Position numbers and translations under genes: made by a program
Shown here: positions 7,867 through 17,738 of the stretch, piece by piece
How the letters are laid out: every line of letters starts with the position of its first letter
Numbering within the stretch: position 1 is the stretch's first letter
The notes under the pieces: model-generated
Databases searched by the model: none
Seen by the model: the letters and a program-made list of their open reading frames with translations, nothing else
What the model was told of the DNA's origin: nothing
Assembly: GCF_016656965.1 (NCBI RefSeq)
Contig: NZ_CP067977.1
Location: forward strand, 248,001-312,000
Direction of reading: 5' to 3'
DNA from: Brevundimonas vitisensis
GTDB taxonomy: Bacteria; Pseudomonadota; Alphaproteobacteria; Caulobacterales; Caulobacteraceae
DNA length: 64,000 nt

Positions 7867-9309
7867 ATGACGGACACCCTGGAACTGTCGCACTGGATCG
7901 GCGGCGAAAAGGTGGGCGGCGATCGCCCAGGACGCAGCCTCAATCCGTCCGACACGCGCGACGTCGTGGCCCATTCGCCCGAGGGCGGAGCCGCCGAGGT
8001 TGATCAGGCTGTCTCGGCCGCTCGGGATGCCTTCACAGGCTGGTCCGAAGCCTCGCCCGAAGTTCGGTTCGATGTGCTGGACAAGGCGGGCTCGCTGATC
8101 ATGGAGCGCCGCGAGCAGATCGGTCGTCTGCTGTCGCGCGAAGAGGGCAAGACCCTGCCTGAGGGCATCGGCGAGACGGTGCGCGCCGCCCGCATCCTGA
8201 AGTATTTCGCGGGCGAGGCTCTGCGGCTGCATGGCCAGAACCTGACCTCGACGCGTCCCGGGGTAGAGGTGCAGACCTATCGCCAGCCCGTCGGCGTGTT
8301 TGGCCTGATCACCCCCTGGAACTTCCCCATCGCCATTCCGGCCTGGAAGATCGCCCCGGCCATTGCGTTCGGAAACACCGTGGTCATCAAGCCCGCCGGC
8401 CCGACCCCGGCCACGGCCGAGGCGCTGATTGCGGTCCTGCATGAGGCGGGACTGCCGGCGGGTGTCGTGAACATGATCATCGGCGACGGCGACGTCGGCC
8501 GGGCCATCGTGGCGCACAAGGATATCGTGGGCATCAGCTTCACCGGCTCGCAGGGCGTCGGTGCGGGCGTGGCCGAGGGGGCGATGAAGCGCCAGGCGCG
8601 CGTGCAGCTGGAAATGGGCGGCAAGAACCCGCTGATCGTGCTGGACGACGCCGACCTGGACCGGGCGGTTCAGATCGCCCTGGACGGCTCCTTCTTTGCG
8701 ACCGGCCAGCGGTGCACCGCCTCCAGCCGCCTGATCGTTCAGGACGGCATTCATGACCGCTTCGTCGCGGCCCTGGGCGAGAAGGTGGCGGCGCTGCGCG
8801 TCGGCGACGCCCTGGACCCTAATACCCAGATGGGTCCGGCGGTCAGCGAGAGCCAGCGCGAAACCTCCTATGACTATATCGCCATCGCGCGCGAAGCCGG
8901 GGGCCGGGTGGTCACCGGCGGCGAGCGCCTGACGCTGGACAAGCCGGGCTGGTACGTCCAGCCGACCCTGATCGCGGACACTCTGCCGGACGCGCGGATC
9001 AACAATGAAGAGGTCTTCGGGCCCGTCGCCTCGACCCTGCGGGTCAAGTCGTACGAGGAGGCACTGGAGATCGCCAACGGAGTGGAGTTCGGCCTGTCGG
9101 CGGGCATTGTGACCCAGTCCCTGAAGCACGCGCGAGACTTCCAGCGCCGGGCGAAAGCCGGGATGACCATGGTCAACCTGCCGACGGCGGGCGTGGACTA
9201 TCACGTGCCCTTCGGAGGGTCGAAAAAGTCCAGCTATGGCCCGCGCGAGCAGGGCTTTGCGGCGGCCGACTTCTATACGCAGATCAAGACCAGCTATTCG
9301 GCGGGGTAG
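7867..9309 (+). CDS. xylA: 2-oxoglutarate semialdehyde dehydrogenase XylA
   Basis: A 480-residue aldehyde dehydrogenase of the alpha-ketoglutaric semialdehyde group. Visible are TPWNFPIAIPAWK, FTGSQGVG, the general base Glu249 in LEMGGKNP and the catalytic Cys283 in GQRCTASSR, and the C-terminal VPFGGSKKSS. It oxidises 2-oxoglutarate semialdehyde to 2-oxoglutarate with NAD(P)+, the last step that links xylose to the TCA cycle. The ATG follows GAAGGACGCGCACC. One base separates its stop from the xylC ATG. The name follows Caulobacter use (xylA is not xylose isomerase here). Confidence 0.9.
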   Translation: MTDTLELSHWIGGEKVGGDRPGRSLNPSDTRDVVAHSPEGGAAEVDQAVSAARDAFTGWSEASPEVRFDVLDKAGSLIMERREQIGRLLSREEGKTLPEGIGETVRAARILKYFAGEALRLHGQNLTSTRPGVEVQTYRQPVGVFGLITPWNFPIAIPAWKIAPAIAFGNTVVIKPAGPTPATAEALIAVLHEAGLPAGVVNMIIGDGDVGRAIVAHKDIVGISFTGSQGVGAGVAEGAMKRQARVQLEMGGKNPLIVLDDADLDRAVQIALDGSFFATGQRCTASSRLIVQDGIHDRFVAALGEKVAALRVGDALDPNTQMGPAVSESQRETSYDYIAIAREAGGRVVTGGERLTLDKPGWYVQPTLIADTLPDARINNEEVFGPVASTLRVKSYEEALEIANGVEFGLSAGIVTQSLKHARDFQRRAKAGMTMVNLPTAGVDYHVPFGGSKKSSYGPREQGFAAADFYTQIKTSYSAG

Positions 9310-9310
9310 G

Positions 9311-10165
9311 ATGACCGAACCGGTTCTCATCTGGGACCTGCAGGCCGAGCTGGGCGAAGGGCCGGTCTGGGATGCGGCGCGTTCCTGTGTCTGGTTCGTC
9401 GACATCAAGGGGCGGCGGCTGCACCGCTATGTGCCCGCCAGCGGCGAGAAGACCTCCTGGGACGCACCGGACCAGATCGGCTTTGCCCTGCCGGCCGAGG
9501 ACGGCTCGCTGATCTGCGGCGTGCGCGGGGGTCTTCATCGGTTCGACGTCGAGGCCGGTGATTTCTCCCTGTTTCACCCGGTGGAGGTGGACCGTCCGCA
9601 GAACCGGCTGAACGACGGCTTCGTCTCGCCGGACGGTGCGCTTTGGTTCGGGTCGATGGACGACAGCGAGACAGAGACGTCCGGAGCCCTGTATCGCTGG
9701 TTCAGGGGCGAGCTGGAGCGGCACGACGACGGCTATGGCGTCACCAACGGCCCCTGCCTCAGCCCCGATGGCCGGACGTTGTATCACCACGACACCCTGG
9801 CCAAGACGATCCTGGCTTTCGACCATTCAGACGGGGTGCTGTCCAATCGGCGCGTCTTTGCCGTCACCGAAGATGGCTATGCCGACGGCCCCAGCATGGA
9901 TGCCGAGGGCGTGCTGCATGTTGGCCTGTTTAGCGGCTGGGGCGTGGCGCGTTTTGCGCCGTCGGGCCAACGGATCGGCACGATCAGACTGCCGGTCCAG
10001 ACGGTGACCAAGGCGGCGTTCGGCGGGCCGGATCTGCGGGACCTGTACTGCACTACAGCCTGGCTGGGGAATGCCGACAAGCGGATCGAGCAGCCGACCC
10101 TGGGCGGGCTGTATCATGTTCGGGTCCAGACGCCGGGACTGCCCCAGAGCCTGATCCGCCTGTGA
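9311..10165 (+). CDS. xylC: Xylono-1,4-lactonase, SMP-30/gluconolactonase family XylC
   Basis: A 284-residue SMP-30/Gnl/RE-like six-bladed propeller. Metal-binding and catalytic positions are visible in ELGEGPVWD, QNRLNDGFVSPDGALWFG, TNGPCLSPDG and YADGPSMDAEG. It hydrolyses the lactone from XylB to xylonate. The frame stays open upstream into xylA, but ATG 9311 gives the normal N-terminus and follows an AGGATG context just after the xylA stop. It overlaps the next gene by 4 bases (GTGA). Confidence 0.88.
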   Translation: MTEPVLIWDLQAELGEGPVWDAARSCVWFVDIKGRRLHRYVPASGEKTSWDAPDQIGFALPAEDGSLICGVRGGLHRFDVEAGDFSLFHPVEVDRPQNRLNDGFVSPDGALWFGSMDDSETETSGALYRWFRGELERHDDGYGVTNGPCLSPDGRTLYHHDTLAKTILAFDHSDGVLSNRRVFAVTEDGYADGPSMDAEGVLHVGLFSGWGVARFAPSGQRIGTIRLPVQTVTKAAFGGPDLRDLYCTTAWLGNADKRIEQPTLGGLYHVRVQTPGLPQSLIRL

Positions 10166-11016
10166 TCACGCTGCGGGCCGGGTCATGGATGGCGACCGTC
10201 TCTCCCGAACTGGGCGGGGCGATCCTGAGCCTCGATAACGCCGGGGTGGCGGTCTTCCGGCCGACACCGGACGGAACGGGTGAGGTGCTGCAAACGGCGT
10301 GCTTCCCCCTGGTGCCCTATGTCAACCGGATCGCCGATGCCCGGTTCAGTCATGGCGGATGCGATGTCACCCTGCCGACCTTGGCGCAGTTCGCACCGCA
10401 TGCCCTGCACGGCGACGGCTGGCTGCGGGCATGGTCGGTCGATACGGTCGAGGCGGCTCGTGTCGTGCTGACGCTTGAAGGCGGCGAAGACCACTGGCCC
10501 TGGGCCTGGACCGCCGTCCAGACCATTGAACTGACGGGTGACGGGCTCCGCATCGATCTGTCCATGACCAACCGGGCTCAGACGGACGCTCCCGCAGGCC
10601 TTGGGCTCCACCCCTATTTCGTCAGGGGTCGAGATACGCGGCTCTCGTTCCGCGCCGACGCGGTCTGGCTGGCCGATGCGCGCGAAATCCCTGAGCGACT
10701 GGCCCCGGCCGATGCGGTGATGGACTGGTCGGGCGGACCCAAGGTTTCGGACGCCCCCTTCGTCGATCACGCCTATGCAGGCTGGGACGGGCAGGCCGTC
10801 GTGGGCGACGGTGACCGGCGCATCGTGATGATTGCCTCTGACAACTGTCGCTGGGCCCAGGTCTATGCCCCCACGGGCGAGGACTTTGTCTGCGTGGAGC
10901 CGATGTCTCATCGCCCCGATGCAGTGCATGCGCCGGCCGGGGAGGACCCGGGCCTCGCCGTGCTGAAGCCGGGCGAGACCCTGTCGATCTGGATGACGGT
11001 CGGGATCGAGGGCTGA
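10162..11016 (+). CDS. Aldose 1-epimerase (mutarotase) family protein
   Basis: A 284-residue galactose-mutarotase-like protein. HALHGDGWLR near residue 76 and GLGLHPYF near residue 146 carry the histidines expected in the beta-sandwich active site. It likely interconverts anomers of xylose or other sugars so the dehydrogenase gets its preferred form. It starts with GTG overlapping the xylC stop and ends the plus-strand operon, 9 bases before the converging xylD stop. The substrate is not readable from sequence; a mutarotase for several sugars released from xyloglucan would also fit. Confidence 0.82.
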   Translation: MITLRAGSWMATVSPELGGAILSLDNAGVAVFRPTPDGTGEVLQTACFPLVPYVNRIADARFSHGGCDVTLPTLAQFAPHALHGDGWLRAWSVDTVEAARVVLTLEGGEDHWPWAWTAVQTIELTGDGLRIDLSMTNRAQTDAPAGLGLHPYFVRGRDTRLSFRADAVWLADAREIPERLAPADAVMDWSGGPKVSDAPFVDHAYAGWDGQAVVGDGDRRIVMIASDNCRWAQVYAPTGEDFVCVEPMSHRPDAVHAPAGEDPGLAVLKPGETLSIWMTVGIEG

Positions 11017-11025
11017 CGGCCCGCC

Positions 11026-12822
11026 TCAGTGGTTGTCGCGAGGCAGTCCCAGGGTGTCGACGATCCGGTGGTATTTGACGGCGGGTTCCAGCGCGGCGCC
11101 GGTTTCCAGTTCACCGACCATCGAGCGTTGCACCTCCTGCCAGGGCGTCTGCGAGGCCGGATAGCGGTAGCCTCCTGCCGCCTCAAAGACCGCGCGGCGA
11201 CGGGCCATCTCGGCCTCGTCGATCAAAACATCGACCCGGCGTGTGTTCAGGTCGATCCGCATCCGATCGCCCGTCTGCAACAGGGCGATGTTGCCCCCCG
11301 TGGCCGCTTCGGGAGAGGCATTGAGGATAGACGGCGAGCCCGACGTGCCGGACTGGCGGCCGTCACCGATGCAGGGCAGGGCCAGCACGCCCTGTTTGAT
11401 CAGATAGGCCGGCGGTCGCATGTTGACGACCTCCGCAGCCCCGGGATGCCCCACCGGCCCGGCGCCTCGCATCACCAGGATACTGTCAGGCGTGATTTTC
11501 TGGGACGGGTCGTCGATCCGGTGGTGATAGTCCTCCGGTCCGTCAAACACGACGACGTTGCCGGTGAAGGCATCCGGGCTGGCCGGGTCGGACAGATAGC
11601 GGTCGCGGAACTCGGTCGAGATCACGCTGGTCTTCATCACCGCGCTGTCGAAGACATTGCCCGACAGGATTAGGAAGCCGGCATCCTCGACTAAGGCGGT
11701 CTCAAAGCTGCGAATGACGTCAGGCAAGACAGCGGTGGCGTCGCGGCAGTTGTCGCCCATGGTCCGGCCGTTGACGGTCAGGGCATCCTCATGGATCAGG
11801 CCGTGGCGCATCAGTTCGGCGACCACCACCGGCACGCCCCCGGCCTGATGGAAGTCTTCGCCCAGATAGGTGCCTGCGGGCTGGAGGTTCACCAGCAAGG
11901 GGACCTTGTGGCCCACCTCTTCCCAGACCTGCAGCGGCAGATCGACACCCGAATGACGCGCCAGGGCGGTCAGGTGCACAGGGGCGTTGGTCGAGCCGCC
12001 GATCGCGGAGTTGACGACGATGGCGTTCTCGAACGCCTGACGGGTCAGGATGCGCGACGGCTTGAGGTCCTCATGCACCATTTCCACGATCCGCTTGCCG
12101 GTCAGATAGGCGATCTGCGGGCGTTCGCGATACGGCGCGGGAATGGAGGCCGAGCCGGGCAGGGACATGCCCAGGGCCTCGGCAAGGCTGTTCATCGTGG
12201 TGGCCGTGCCCATGGTGTTGCAGTAGCCGACCGAGGGGGCCGAGGTGGCGACCAGGTCGATGAACTGCTCATAGTCGATCTCTCCGGCGGCCATCATCTC
12301 GCGCGCCTTCCAGATGATGGTGCCCGAACCGACGCGTTCTCCCTTGTGCCAGCCGTTCAGCATCGGTCCCACGGACAGGGCGATGGCGGGAATGTCCACG
12401 GTCGCGGCCGCCATCAGGCAGGCGGGCGTGGTCTTGTCGCAGCCAATGGTCAGCACCACCCCGTCCAGCGGATAGCCGTACAGAAGCTCGACCAGACCCA
12501 TATAGGCCAGGTTCCGGTCCAGACCGGCGGTCGGACGCTTGCCGGTTTCCTGGATCGGATGGACTGGAAACTCCAGGCAGATGCCGCCAGCCTCGCGGAT
12601 GCCCTCGCGCACACGCTTGGCCAGCTCGATGTGGTGGCGATTACAGGGAGCCAGGTCGGACCCAGTCTGGGCGATGCCGATGATCGGGCGGCCCGAGCGC
12701 AACTCGTCCAGGGTCAGCCCGTAGTTGAGATAGCGCTCCAGATAGAGGGCGGTCATGTCCGGATTGTCCGGATTGTCGAACCAGGCGCGCGACCGCAGGC
12801 TCTGTTTGGGTTTGTCCGTCAT
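11026..12822 (-). CDS. xylD: D-xylonate (pentonate) dehydratase XylD, IlvD/EDD family
   Basis: A 598-residue dihydroxyacid-dehydratase-family enzyme that dehydrates D-xylonate to 2-keto-3-deoxy-D-xylonate. Cluster cysteines are seen at residue 60 (DLAPCNRHH), residue 128 ([10 protein letters not shown]) and residue 201 (GYCNTMG), the three positions used for the [2Fe-2S] cluster in pentonate dehydratases. The frame is open upstream, but ATG at 12820-12822 gives the family N-terminus and overlaps the SDR stop by one base (TGATG). It is the last gene of a minus-strand operon iclR-SDR-xylD. In Caulobacter xylD is co-linear with xylX, whereas here it is inverted. Confidence 0.92.
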   Translation of the reverse strand: MTDKPKQSLRSRAWFDNPDNPDMTALYLERYLNYGLTLDELRSGRPIIGIAQTGSDLAPCNRHHIELAKRVREGIREAGGICLEFPVHPIQETGKRPTAGLDRNLAYMGLVELLYGYPLDGVVLTIGCDKTTPACLMAAATVDIPAIALSVGPMLNGWHKGERVGSGTIIWKAREMMAAGEIDYEQFIDLVATSAPSVGYCNTMGTATTMNSLAEALGMSLPGSASIPAPYRERPQIAYLTGKRIVEMVHEDLKPSRILTRQAFENAIVVNSAIGGSTNAPVHLTALARHSGVDLPLQVWEEVGHKVPLLVNLQPAGTYLGEDFHQAGGVPVVVAELMRHGLIHEDALTVNGRTMGDNCRDATAVLPDVIRSFETALVEDAGFLILSGNVFDSAVMKTSVISTEFRDRYLSDPASPDAFTGNVVVFDGPEDYHHRIDDPSQKITPDSILVMRGAGPVGHPGAAEVVNMRPPAYLIKQGVLALPCIGDGRQSGTSGSPSILNASPEAATGGNIALLQTGDRMRIDLNTRRVDVLIDEAEMARRRAVFEAAGGYRYPASQTPWQEVQRSMVGELETGAALEPAVKYHRIVDTLGLPRDNH

Positions 12823-13568
12823 CAGTTCCAGCCGCCGTCCACGATATAGTGTTGATTGGTGATGGCCGAGGCATCTTCCGAACACAGGAAGACGACCACG
12901 CGGGCCACGTCGTCGGGGACCAGGGGCCGTTTCAGGCACTGGTTCTCATTGATGCTTTTCTCGCTGTCGGGCGTGACCCACAGGGCCAACTGCCGTTCGG
13001 TCATGATCCAGCCGGGGGCAACGGCATTGACCCGCACCCCATGCTCACCGAAGTCGCGCGCCAGCGATCGCGTCAGCCCCAGCACGGCCGACTTTGAGGC
13101 CGTATAGGCGGCCATGCCTCCCTGGCCGATGACCCAGGAGCAGGAACCCAGGTTCACGATCGAACCGGCACCCTTGGCCATCATGTCCGGCAGTACGGCC
13201 TGGGACGCAAAGAACTGATGTTTCAGGTTCACCGCGATGCGGCCATCCCAATAGTCCTCGGTGACGTCCAGGGTCTGGTGCCGCTCGTCGTGCGCGGCAT
13301 TGTTGATGAGAGCATCGATCGGGCCGTGGGCCTCCCGCACCGCCTGAATGGCCGCCTTCAGAGCCGGGATGTCGGTCACGTCGCAGGCGACGAAGTGGAC
13401 CGAAGGGCCGAGTTCGCGCTGGAGGTCCTTGCCTCGCTGTGTGTCGAGATCCAGGACGCCCACTCGCGCGCCCTGCCGCGCAAATCCGCGGACGATCGCC
13501 TCGCCGATCCCGCCCGCGCCGCCCGTAACGACCACCACCTGGTCGGCGAGGTCCGGATAGATTGCCAT
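12822..13568 (-). CDS. Short-chain dehydrogenase, probable sugar (L-arabinose/galactose/xylose) 1-dehydrogenase
   Basis: A 248-residue classical SDR with [10 protein letters not shown] for NAD(P) binding, [11 protein letters not shown], and the Ser, Tyr and Lys of GSCSW and [19 protein letters not shown] and the C-terminal HYIVDGGWN are like XylB, but overall it is clearly a different paralogue. It is translated with xylD (TGATG overlap) and lies 33 bases behind the IclR regulator. I infer a second aldose 1-dehydrogenase feeding the same pathway, for example acting on L-arabinose freed by the GH51 enzyme or galactose freed by GH35. The exact sugar is unknown. Confidence 0.75.
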   Translation of the reverse strand: MAIYPDLADQVVVVTGGAGGIGEAIVRGFARQGARVGVLDLDTQRGKDLQRELGPSVHFVACDVTDIPALKAAIQAVREAHGPIDALINNAAHDERHQTLDVTEDYWDGRIAVNLKHQFFASQAVLPDMMAKGAGSIVNLGSCSWVIGQGGMAAYTASKSAVLGLTRSLARDFGEHGVRVNAVAPGWIMTERQLALWVTPDSEKSINENQCLKRPLVPDDVARVVVFLCSEDASAITNQHYIVDGGWN

Positions 13569-13601
13569 GTGAAATCCGTGAGAAGGGGAGAGAGGCGGAG
13601 A

Positions 13602-14375
13602 TCAAGCCTGAGAGACGGCCGCCATCTCCGCTGAGATGGCCTGAGCCGTAGCCTGGAGGTGGGAGAGGGCCGTATCGACGTCGCACACCGGCGGTGTGCG
13701 TTGAATGTAGGGGGTGATCAGGGTGGCCAGGATGCCGTCTGACCCCATGATCGGAGCGACCAGGTCGGTCACGCCCTTCACGAAGTCACTTTCGCGCCGA
13801 ACGTAGCCCTGGCGGGCCGCCTGTTCGGCAGCCGCGATATAGTTCGAGACCCGCGCCTGCCCGTGGGCCGTGGTCAGCCGGGCCGCCAGCCGTGCCCGGG
13901 TCTGCTCGGACGCACAGCCATAGAACATCAGGCCCGAACTGGCGTCGATGATGTTTCGCCGGTAGCCGAGCCGGACCGAGTATCCCAGGTCGCCAGGCCC
14001 CTCGATTCGAGCGATCACGACGATCTGGTCCTCGGTCGGTACAACCAGATGACACGACTGCACCGTCAGTTCCGACAGGGTGCGCATCGCAGGCAGGGCG
14101 ACTTCCGACAGTGACTTAACCGGTGCCTGAGCCAGGCCCAGGGTGAACAGGCGGTTGGTCAGCCGATATCCCTGGGGCGTCAGCTCGATATAGCCGCGAA
14201 ACTCCAGCACTTGGATCATGCGGAAGAGTTCGCTGACGGAGCGGCCCAGTTCGGCAGACATCTGCGATGGGGTCAGTACCGGTCCCTGGGCGGCCAGAAG
14301 CTCGAGGACATCCAAGCCTTTTTCCAGCGCAGGCGCGCGGTACTTTCTGTCGTCCTGATCGTCTTGAACCGACAC
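13602..14375 (-). CDS. IclR-family transcriptional regulator
   Basis: A 257-residue IclR-type protein. A winged helix occupies about residues 15-78 (LEKGLDVLELLAAQ, SELFRMIQVLEFRGYI) and the ligand-binding domain follows, with SCHLVVPTEDQIVVI. The GTG start follows AAAGGAAAGG on the minus strand. It is the first gene of iclR-SDR-xylD and likely controls that operon in response to a sugar acid or keto acid, the usual effector class of IclR proteins. No confident binding site was seen in the 86-base gap upstream, though it holds an imperfect palindrome ACATATAAATGT at 14453-14464. Confidence 0.85.
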   Translation of the reverse strand: MSVQDDQDDRKYRAPALEKGLDVLELLAAQGPVLTPSQMSAELGRSVSELFRMIQVLEFRGYIELTPQGYRLTNRLFTLGLAQAPVKSLSEVALPAMRTLSELTVQSCHLVVPTEDQIVVIARIEGPGDLGYSVRLGYRRNIIDASSGLMFYGCASEQTRARLAARLTTAHGQARVSNYIAAAEQAARQGYVRRESDFVKGVTDLVAPIMGSDGILATLITPYIQRTPPVCDVDTALSHLQATAQAISAEMAAVSQA

Positions 14376-14461
14376 AGCCTTTCCTTTCCCGGCGGTGCCG
14401 CTGCTGGCGGCCTGCCCCTGCGCCCGAATATCACAGGCAAAAGCACTCTTACATATAAATG

Positions 14462-15970
14462 TCAGCGGATCGGCGGAGCCTTGCAGTGTGCGGCAATGAA
14501 GTCCTCATGCGTGGGCATCCGTTCGACCCCCTGTCGGATTGCGATGCGCAGCCCGTGAAGATGCCGACGCGTGACCTCCAGGGGCACCACTTCGGTGATG
14601 GGGTCCGGGCGCTCGGGGCGGACACCCTGGCCCAGCAGCACCGCGACCCAGCTGGCTTCCTGGAACAGTTCGTCGTCGAACCGGAAGACCCGGCCCCGGC
14701 TGCGGAACTGATCCATCTTTGCCTGCAGGGTGTCGGGAATATCCATGGCCGCCACCTGTCGCCAGAGCGGCGCGTCGTCCCGCTCGGTCGCGTGATAGTG
14801 CAGAACAACGAAGTCCCTGACCCGCTCGAACTCCAGCTGCATCAGCCGGTTGTAGGTGTCGATGTCCGGCTGCGCGAAGCCGGTGTCAGGGAAGCTGAGC
14901 AGCAGTTTGGTGATGCCGGTCTGGATCAGATGGATGCTGGTCGACTCCAGCGGCTCCAGAAAGCCCGCTGAAAGGCCGATCGCCAGGCAGTTGCGATTCC
15001 AGGTCTTGTTCCGGCGGCCCGTGGTGAACCGAAGGAAGTTGGGGTCGGCCATGGCCGGCGCATCCAGGCCGCTACGAAGCCGCTGGACGGCTTCGTCATC
15101 GCTGATGTGCTCGCTGCAATAGACATATCCGTTGCCGGTGCGGTGCTGCAGCGGGATGCGCCACTGCCACCCGGCCTCTAACGCCGTGGATCGGGTATAG
15201 GGCGTGGGGTCCTGCACACGCGCGCAGGGCATGGCCACGGCCCGGTCGCACGGCAGCCAGTGGGTCCAGTCCTCGTAACCGGTCTTGAGCGCGCCTTCGA
15301 TCAACAGGCCCCGGAAGCCTGAGCAGTCGATGAAGAAGTCCGCCGACAGTGTCCGTTGGTCGTCGAGGACGACCGCATCGATGAAGCCGTTGTCCCGAAG
15401 ACGAACGTCAGCGATCCGGCCCTCATGACGAACGACACCTGCCGCCTCGGCCCGCTGGCGCAGGAACCTGGCATAGAGGGACGCATCGAAATGGAAGGCG
15501 TGCGTCATCTGGGACAGTATGGATCGCGGGTCGCGCTCCGGCCGAGCGAACCGGCCCATACGGGCCGCCACCGTCGTGACCGAATAGTCGTCCAGACTGT
15601 CGTCCAGACCCGCCTGATTCAATCGCAGCCAGTACTGGTGGAACGGAGCCGCATCCACCCGCGTGCCATAGTGGCCGAAGGGGTGGAAATACTCATGACC
15701 CTTCCTGAACCAGTCGCGGAACTGGATGCCCAGCTTGTAGGTGGCCTGCGTCTCTCGGACGAACTCGTCCTCATCAATCCCCAGCAGGGCGTTGAACAAC
15801 AGGATGGGCGGGATGGTCGCTTCGCCCACACCGACGGTGCCGATGGCCTCGGACTCGACCAGTTCAATCTTCACCGTGCCGCGCAGGACATGAGCCAGTG
15901 CTGCGGCGGTCATCCAACCGGCGGTCCCGCCGCCCACAATCAGAATGCGCTGAATAGGGGCGGGGGTCAT
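14462..15970 (-). CDS. Tryptophan-halogenase-family flavoprotein (first of two paralogues)
   Basis: A 502-residue flavin-dependent halogenase-like protein. The FAD motif GGGTAGW is at residues 13-19, [11 protein letters not shown] follows, Lys79 lies in TYKLGIQF, the halogenase motif W-x-W-x-I-P spans residues 268-273, and Glu342 lies in EPLESTS. These match the residues needed for hypochlorous-acid-type chemistry in known tryptophan halogenases, so an active halogenase is possible. Members beside TonB receptors in Caulobacterales and Xanthomonas have no proven role in sugar use. It overlaps its paralogue by ATGA and is the second gene of a minus-strand pair that diverges from the TonB receptor gene. 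Confidence 0.85.
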   Translation of the reverse strand: MTPAPIQRILIVGGGTAGWMTAAALAHVLRGTVKIELVESEAIGTVGVGEATIPPILLFNALLGIDEDEFVRETQATYKLGIQFRDWFRKGHEYFHPFGHYGTRVDAAPFHQYWLRLNQAGLDDSLDDYSVTTVAARMGRFARPERDPRSILSQMTHAFHFDASLYARFLRQRAEAAGVVRHEGRIADVRLRDNGFIDAVVLDDQRTLSADFFIDCSGFRGLLIEGALKTGYEDWTHWLPCDRAVAMPCARVQDPTPYTRSTALEAGWQWRIPLQHRTGNGYVYCSEHISDDEAVQRLRSGLDAPAMADPNFLRFTTGRRNKTWNRNCLAIGLSAGFLEPLESTSIHLIQTGITKLLLSFPDTGFAQPDIDTYNRLMQLEFERVRDFVVLHYHATERDDAPLWRQVAAMDIPDTLQAKMDQFRSRGRVFRFDDELFQEASWVAVLLGQGVRPERPDPITEVVPLEVTRRHLHGLRIAIRQGVERMPTHEDFIAAHCKAPPIR

Positions 15971-17496
15971 GCGGCGGCTCCCATCGCTGAGCGGCGACGT
16001 GCATCCAGATAGGCAGCGTGATCGGGCAGGGAGGCGGCGGCGCGGCCGATCAAGTCCGCCAGCCGCCCTGCCTGGGCCTGCACCTGATCCAGGTCCAGTC
16101 GCTGTACGAGGGGGGAGACACGGCGCGGCCAGACGCCCAGGCCGGTCAGCACGGCAGCCCAGCTGTCTTCGCGAAAAGACTCATCCTCCAGCAGCGAGAC
16201 CTCGCCCCGGGCGCGGAACAGCTCCAGTTTCGCGGCCAGGGTGTCGGGCGGCGCGTTGTCGCGACAGTGCCGCCACAGCTCGCCCTCGCTGCGTCCCGCC
16301 AGATGGTAATGGGCGATGATGAAGTCGCGGACGCGTTCGAATTCCTGGGCCGTGCGTCGATTGTACTCGGTCAACAGGGCTGGATCGAAGTCCCGGTCGG
16401 GAAACAGTTCCAGCAGTCGGCCGATTCCGGTCTGGATCAGATTGATGCTGGTGGACTCCAGCGGTTCCAGGAAGCCCGAGGCCAGTCCCACCGCTACGAC
16501 ATTGCCCTTCCAGGCCATGCGACGGCGGCCTGTGACAAACCGCAGCCGATTGGGTTCGGCGACCGGTGCTGCCTCCAGTCCCTGCAACAGCTCATCCAGC
16601 GCGGCCTGATCATCGATAAAGGCGCTGGAATAGACATAGCCGTTGCCCACGCGATGCTGCAGCGGGATGCGCCATCGCCATCCTGCGGACAGGGCCGTCG
16701 CAGCTGTGTAGGGAACAGGGGCACGGGTGGCGGGGCAGGGCAGGGCGACGGCCCGGTCGCAGGGCAGCCAGCGGGTCCAGTCCTCGTAGCCAGCCTTCAA
16801 GGCTCCCTCGATCAACAGGCCGCGAAAGCCCGAGCAGTCGATGAAGAGATCGGACTCGACGCGGCGGCCGTCCTCCAGCACGACGGCCTGGACGCGGTCG
16901 GCATCCACGGTCACATCGACGATCCGGCCTTCCAGCCGTACCGTTCCAGCCGCCTCGGCCAGGGCGCGCAGGCGACGGGCGAACAGGCCGGCATCGAAGT
17001 GATAGGCGTAGGAATAGGCCGAAAGGACCGATCTCGGGTCGTCGGAGGGCGGCGCGAATCGACCCTTCGCCGCCATGACGCTAGGCAGGGACCAAGCCTC
17101 CAGGCTGTCGATCCGGCCCTCGGCATGCAGCCGGAAAAGATGCTGGCGATAGGCCTGGCCGCGCACTTCGGGACCGAAGTCGCCGAAGCCGTGGAAATAG
17201 CGTGAGCCAGGTGCGGACCAGTCGTGGAACGCTATGCCCAGCTTTACCGTCGCGCCGGTGGCGGCCATGAAGTCGGCTTCATCAAGGCCGATCATGCTGT
17301 TGAATTGGCGGATGGGCGGAATGGTCGCCTCGCCGACGCCGACGGTGCCGATAGTCTCGGATTCGATGACCGTGATGGTCGGGCCGGCAGAGCCCCCCGG
17401 CGCGGCAAAGGCCTTGGCCATCGCGCTGGCCGCCATCCAGCCCGCAGTACCGCCGCCCACGATTGCGACGCTTCGGATCTTCCGATCGTCCTGCAT
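15967..17496 (-). CDS. Tryptophan-halogenase-family flavoprotein (second paralogue)
   Basis: A 509-residue paralogue of the neighbouring halogenase-like protein. It has [11 protein letters not shown] at about residues 14-24, [13 protein letters not shown], Lys85 in VKLGIAF, the WRWRIP form of the W-x-W-x-I-P motif and EPLESTSIN. All catalytic positions are kept. A strong GGGGAGGA ribosome-binding site precedes the ATG at 17496. It is the first gene of the minus-strand pair, and its start lies 89 bases from the operator at 17586, so it probably shares control with the divergent TonB receptor. A cryptic oxidoreductase role is as likely as true halogenation. Confidence 0.85.
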   Translation of the reverse strand: MQDDRKIRSVAIVGGGTAGWMAASAMAKAFAAPGGSAGPTITVIESETIGTVGVGEATIPPIRQFNSMIGLDEADFMAATGATVKLGIAFHDWSAPGSRYFHGFGDFGPEVRGQAYRQHLFRLHAEGRIDSLEAWSLPSVMAAKGRFAPPSDDPRSVLSAYSYAYHFDAGLFARRLRALAEAAGTVRLEGRIVDVTVDADRVQAVVLEDGRRVESDLFIDCSGFRGLLIEGALKAGYEDWTRWLPCDRAVALPCPATRAPVPYTAATALSAGWRWRIPLQHRVGNGYVYSSAFIDDQAALDELLQGLEAAPVAEPNRLRFVTGRRRMAWKGNVVAVGLASGFLEPLESTSINLIQTGIGRLLELFPDRDFDPALLTEYNRRTAQEFERVRDFIIAHYHLAGRSEGELWRHCRDNAPPDTLAAKLELFRARGEVSLLEDESFREDSWAAVLTGLGVWPRRVSPLVQRLDLDQVQAQAGRLADLIGRAAASLPDHAAYLDARRRSAMGAAA

Positions 17497-17585
17497 CCTC
17501 AGTCCTCCCCGGCCGATCTGGTGCCGACCTGATATCCCGACGTTCGCCCGGCTGTGACCCTAGAGCGACGGTCTGGGTGTGCAAA

Positions 17586-17599
17586 TGATAGCGCTAACA
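17586..17599. promoter_or_regulatory. LacI/XylR-type operator between halogenase pair and TonB receptor
   Basis: TGATAGCGCTAACA differs by one base (A for G at the third position) from the xylX operator at 4328. It lies in the 242-base divergent gap, 89 bases from the halogenase start and 139 bases from the receptor start, and so could control both. The remainder of the gap shows no other recognisable element. Confidence 0.72.
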
Positions 17600-17738
17600 G
17601 AAATCGCTTTTCAACGCATGAAACATTGTGCATCCTTGAAATGTCGGGGGTCGTCAAACCGTGTTTGCGGCGTCCGGATAGGGAGGATCGCGTCCAAGAT
17701 CGCACAAGCGGCGGACGCATGCAGGAAGGACGACAGTC

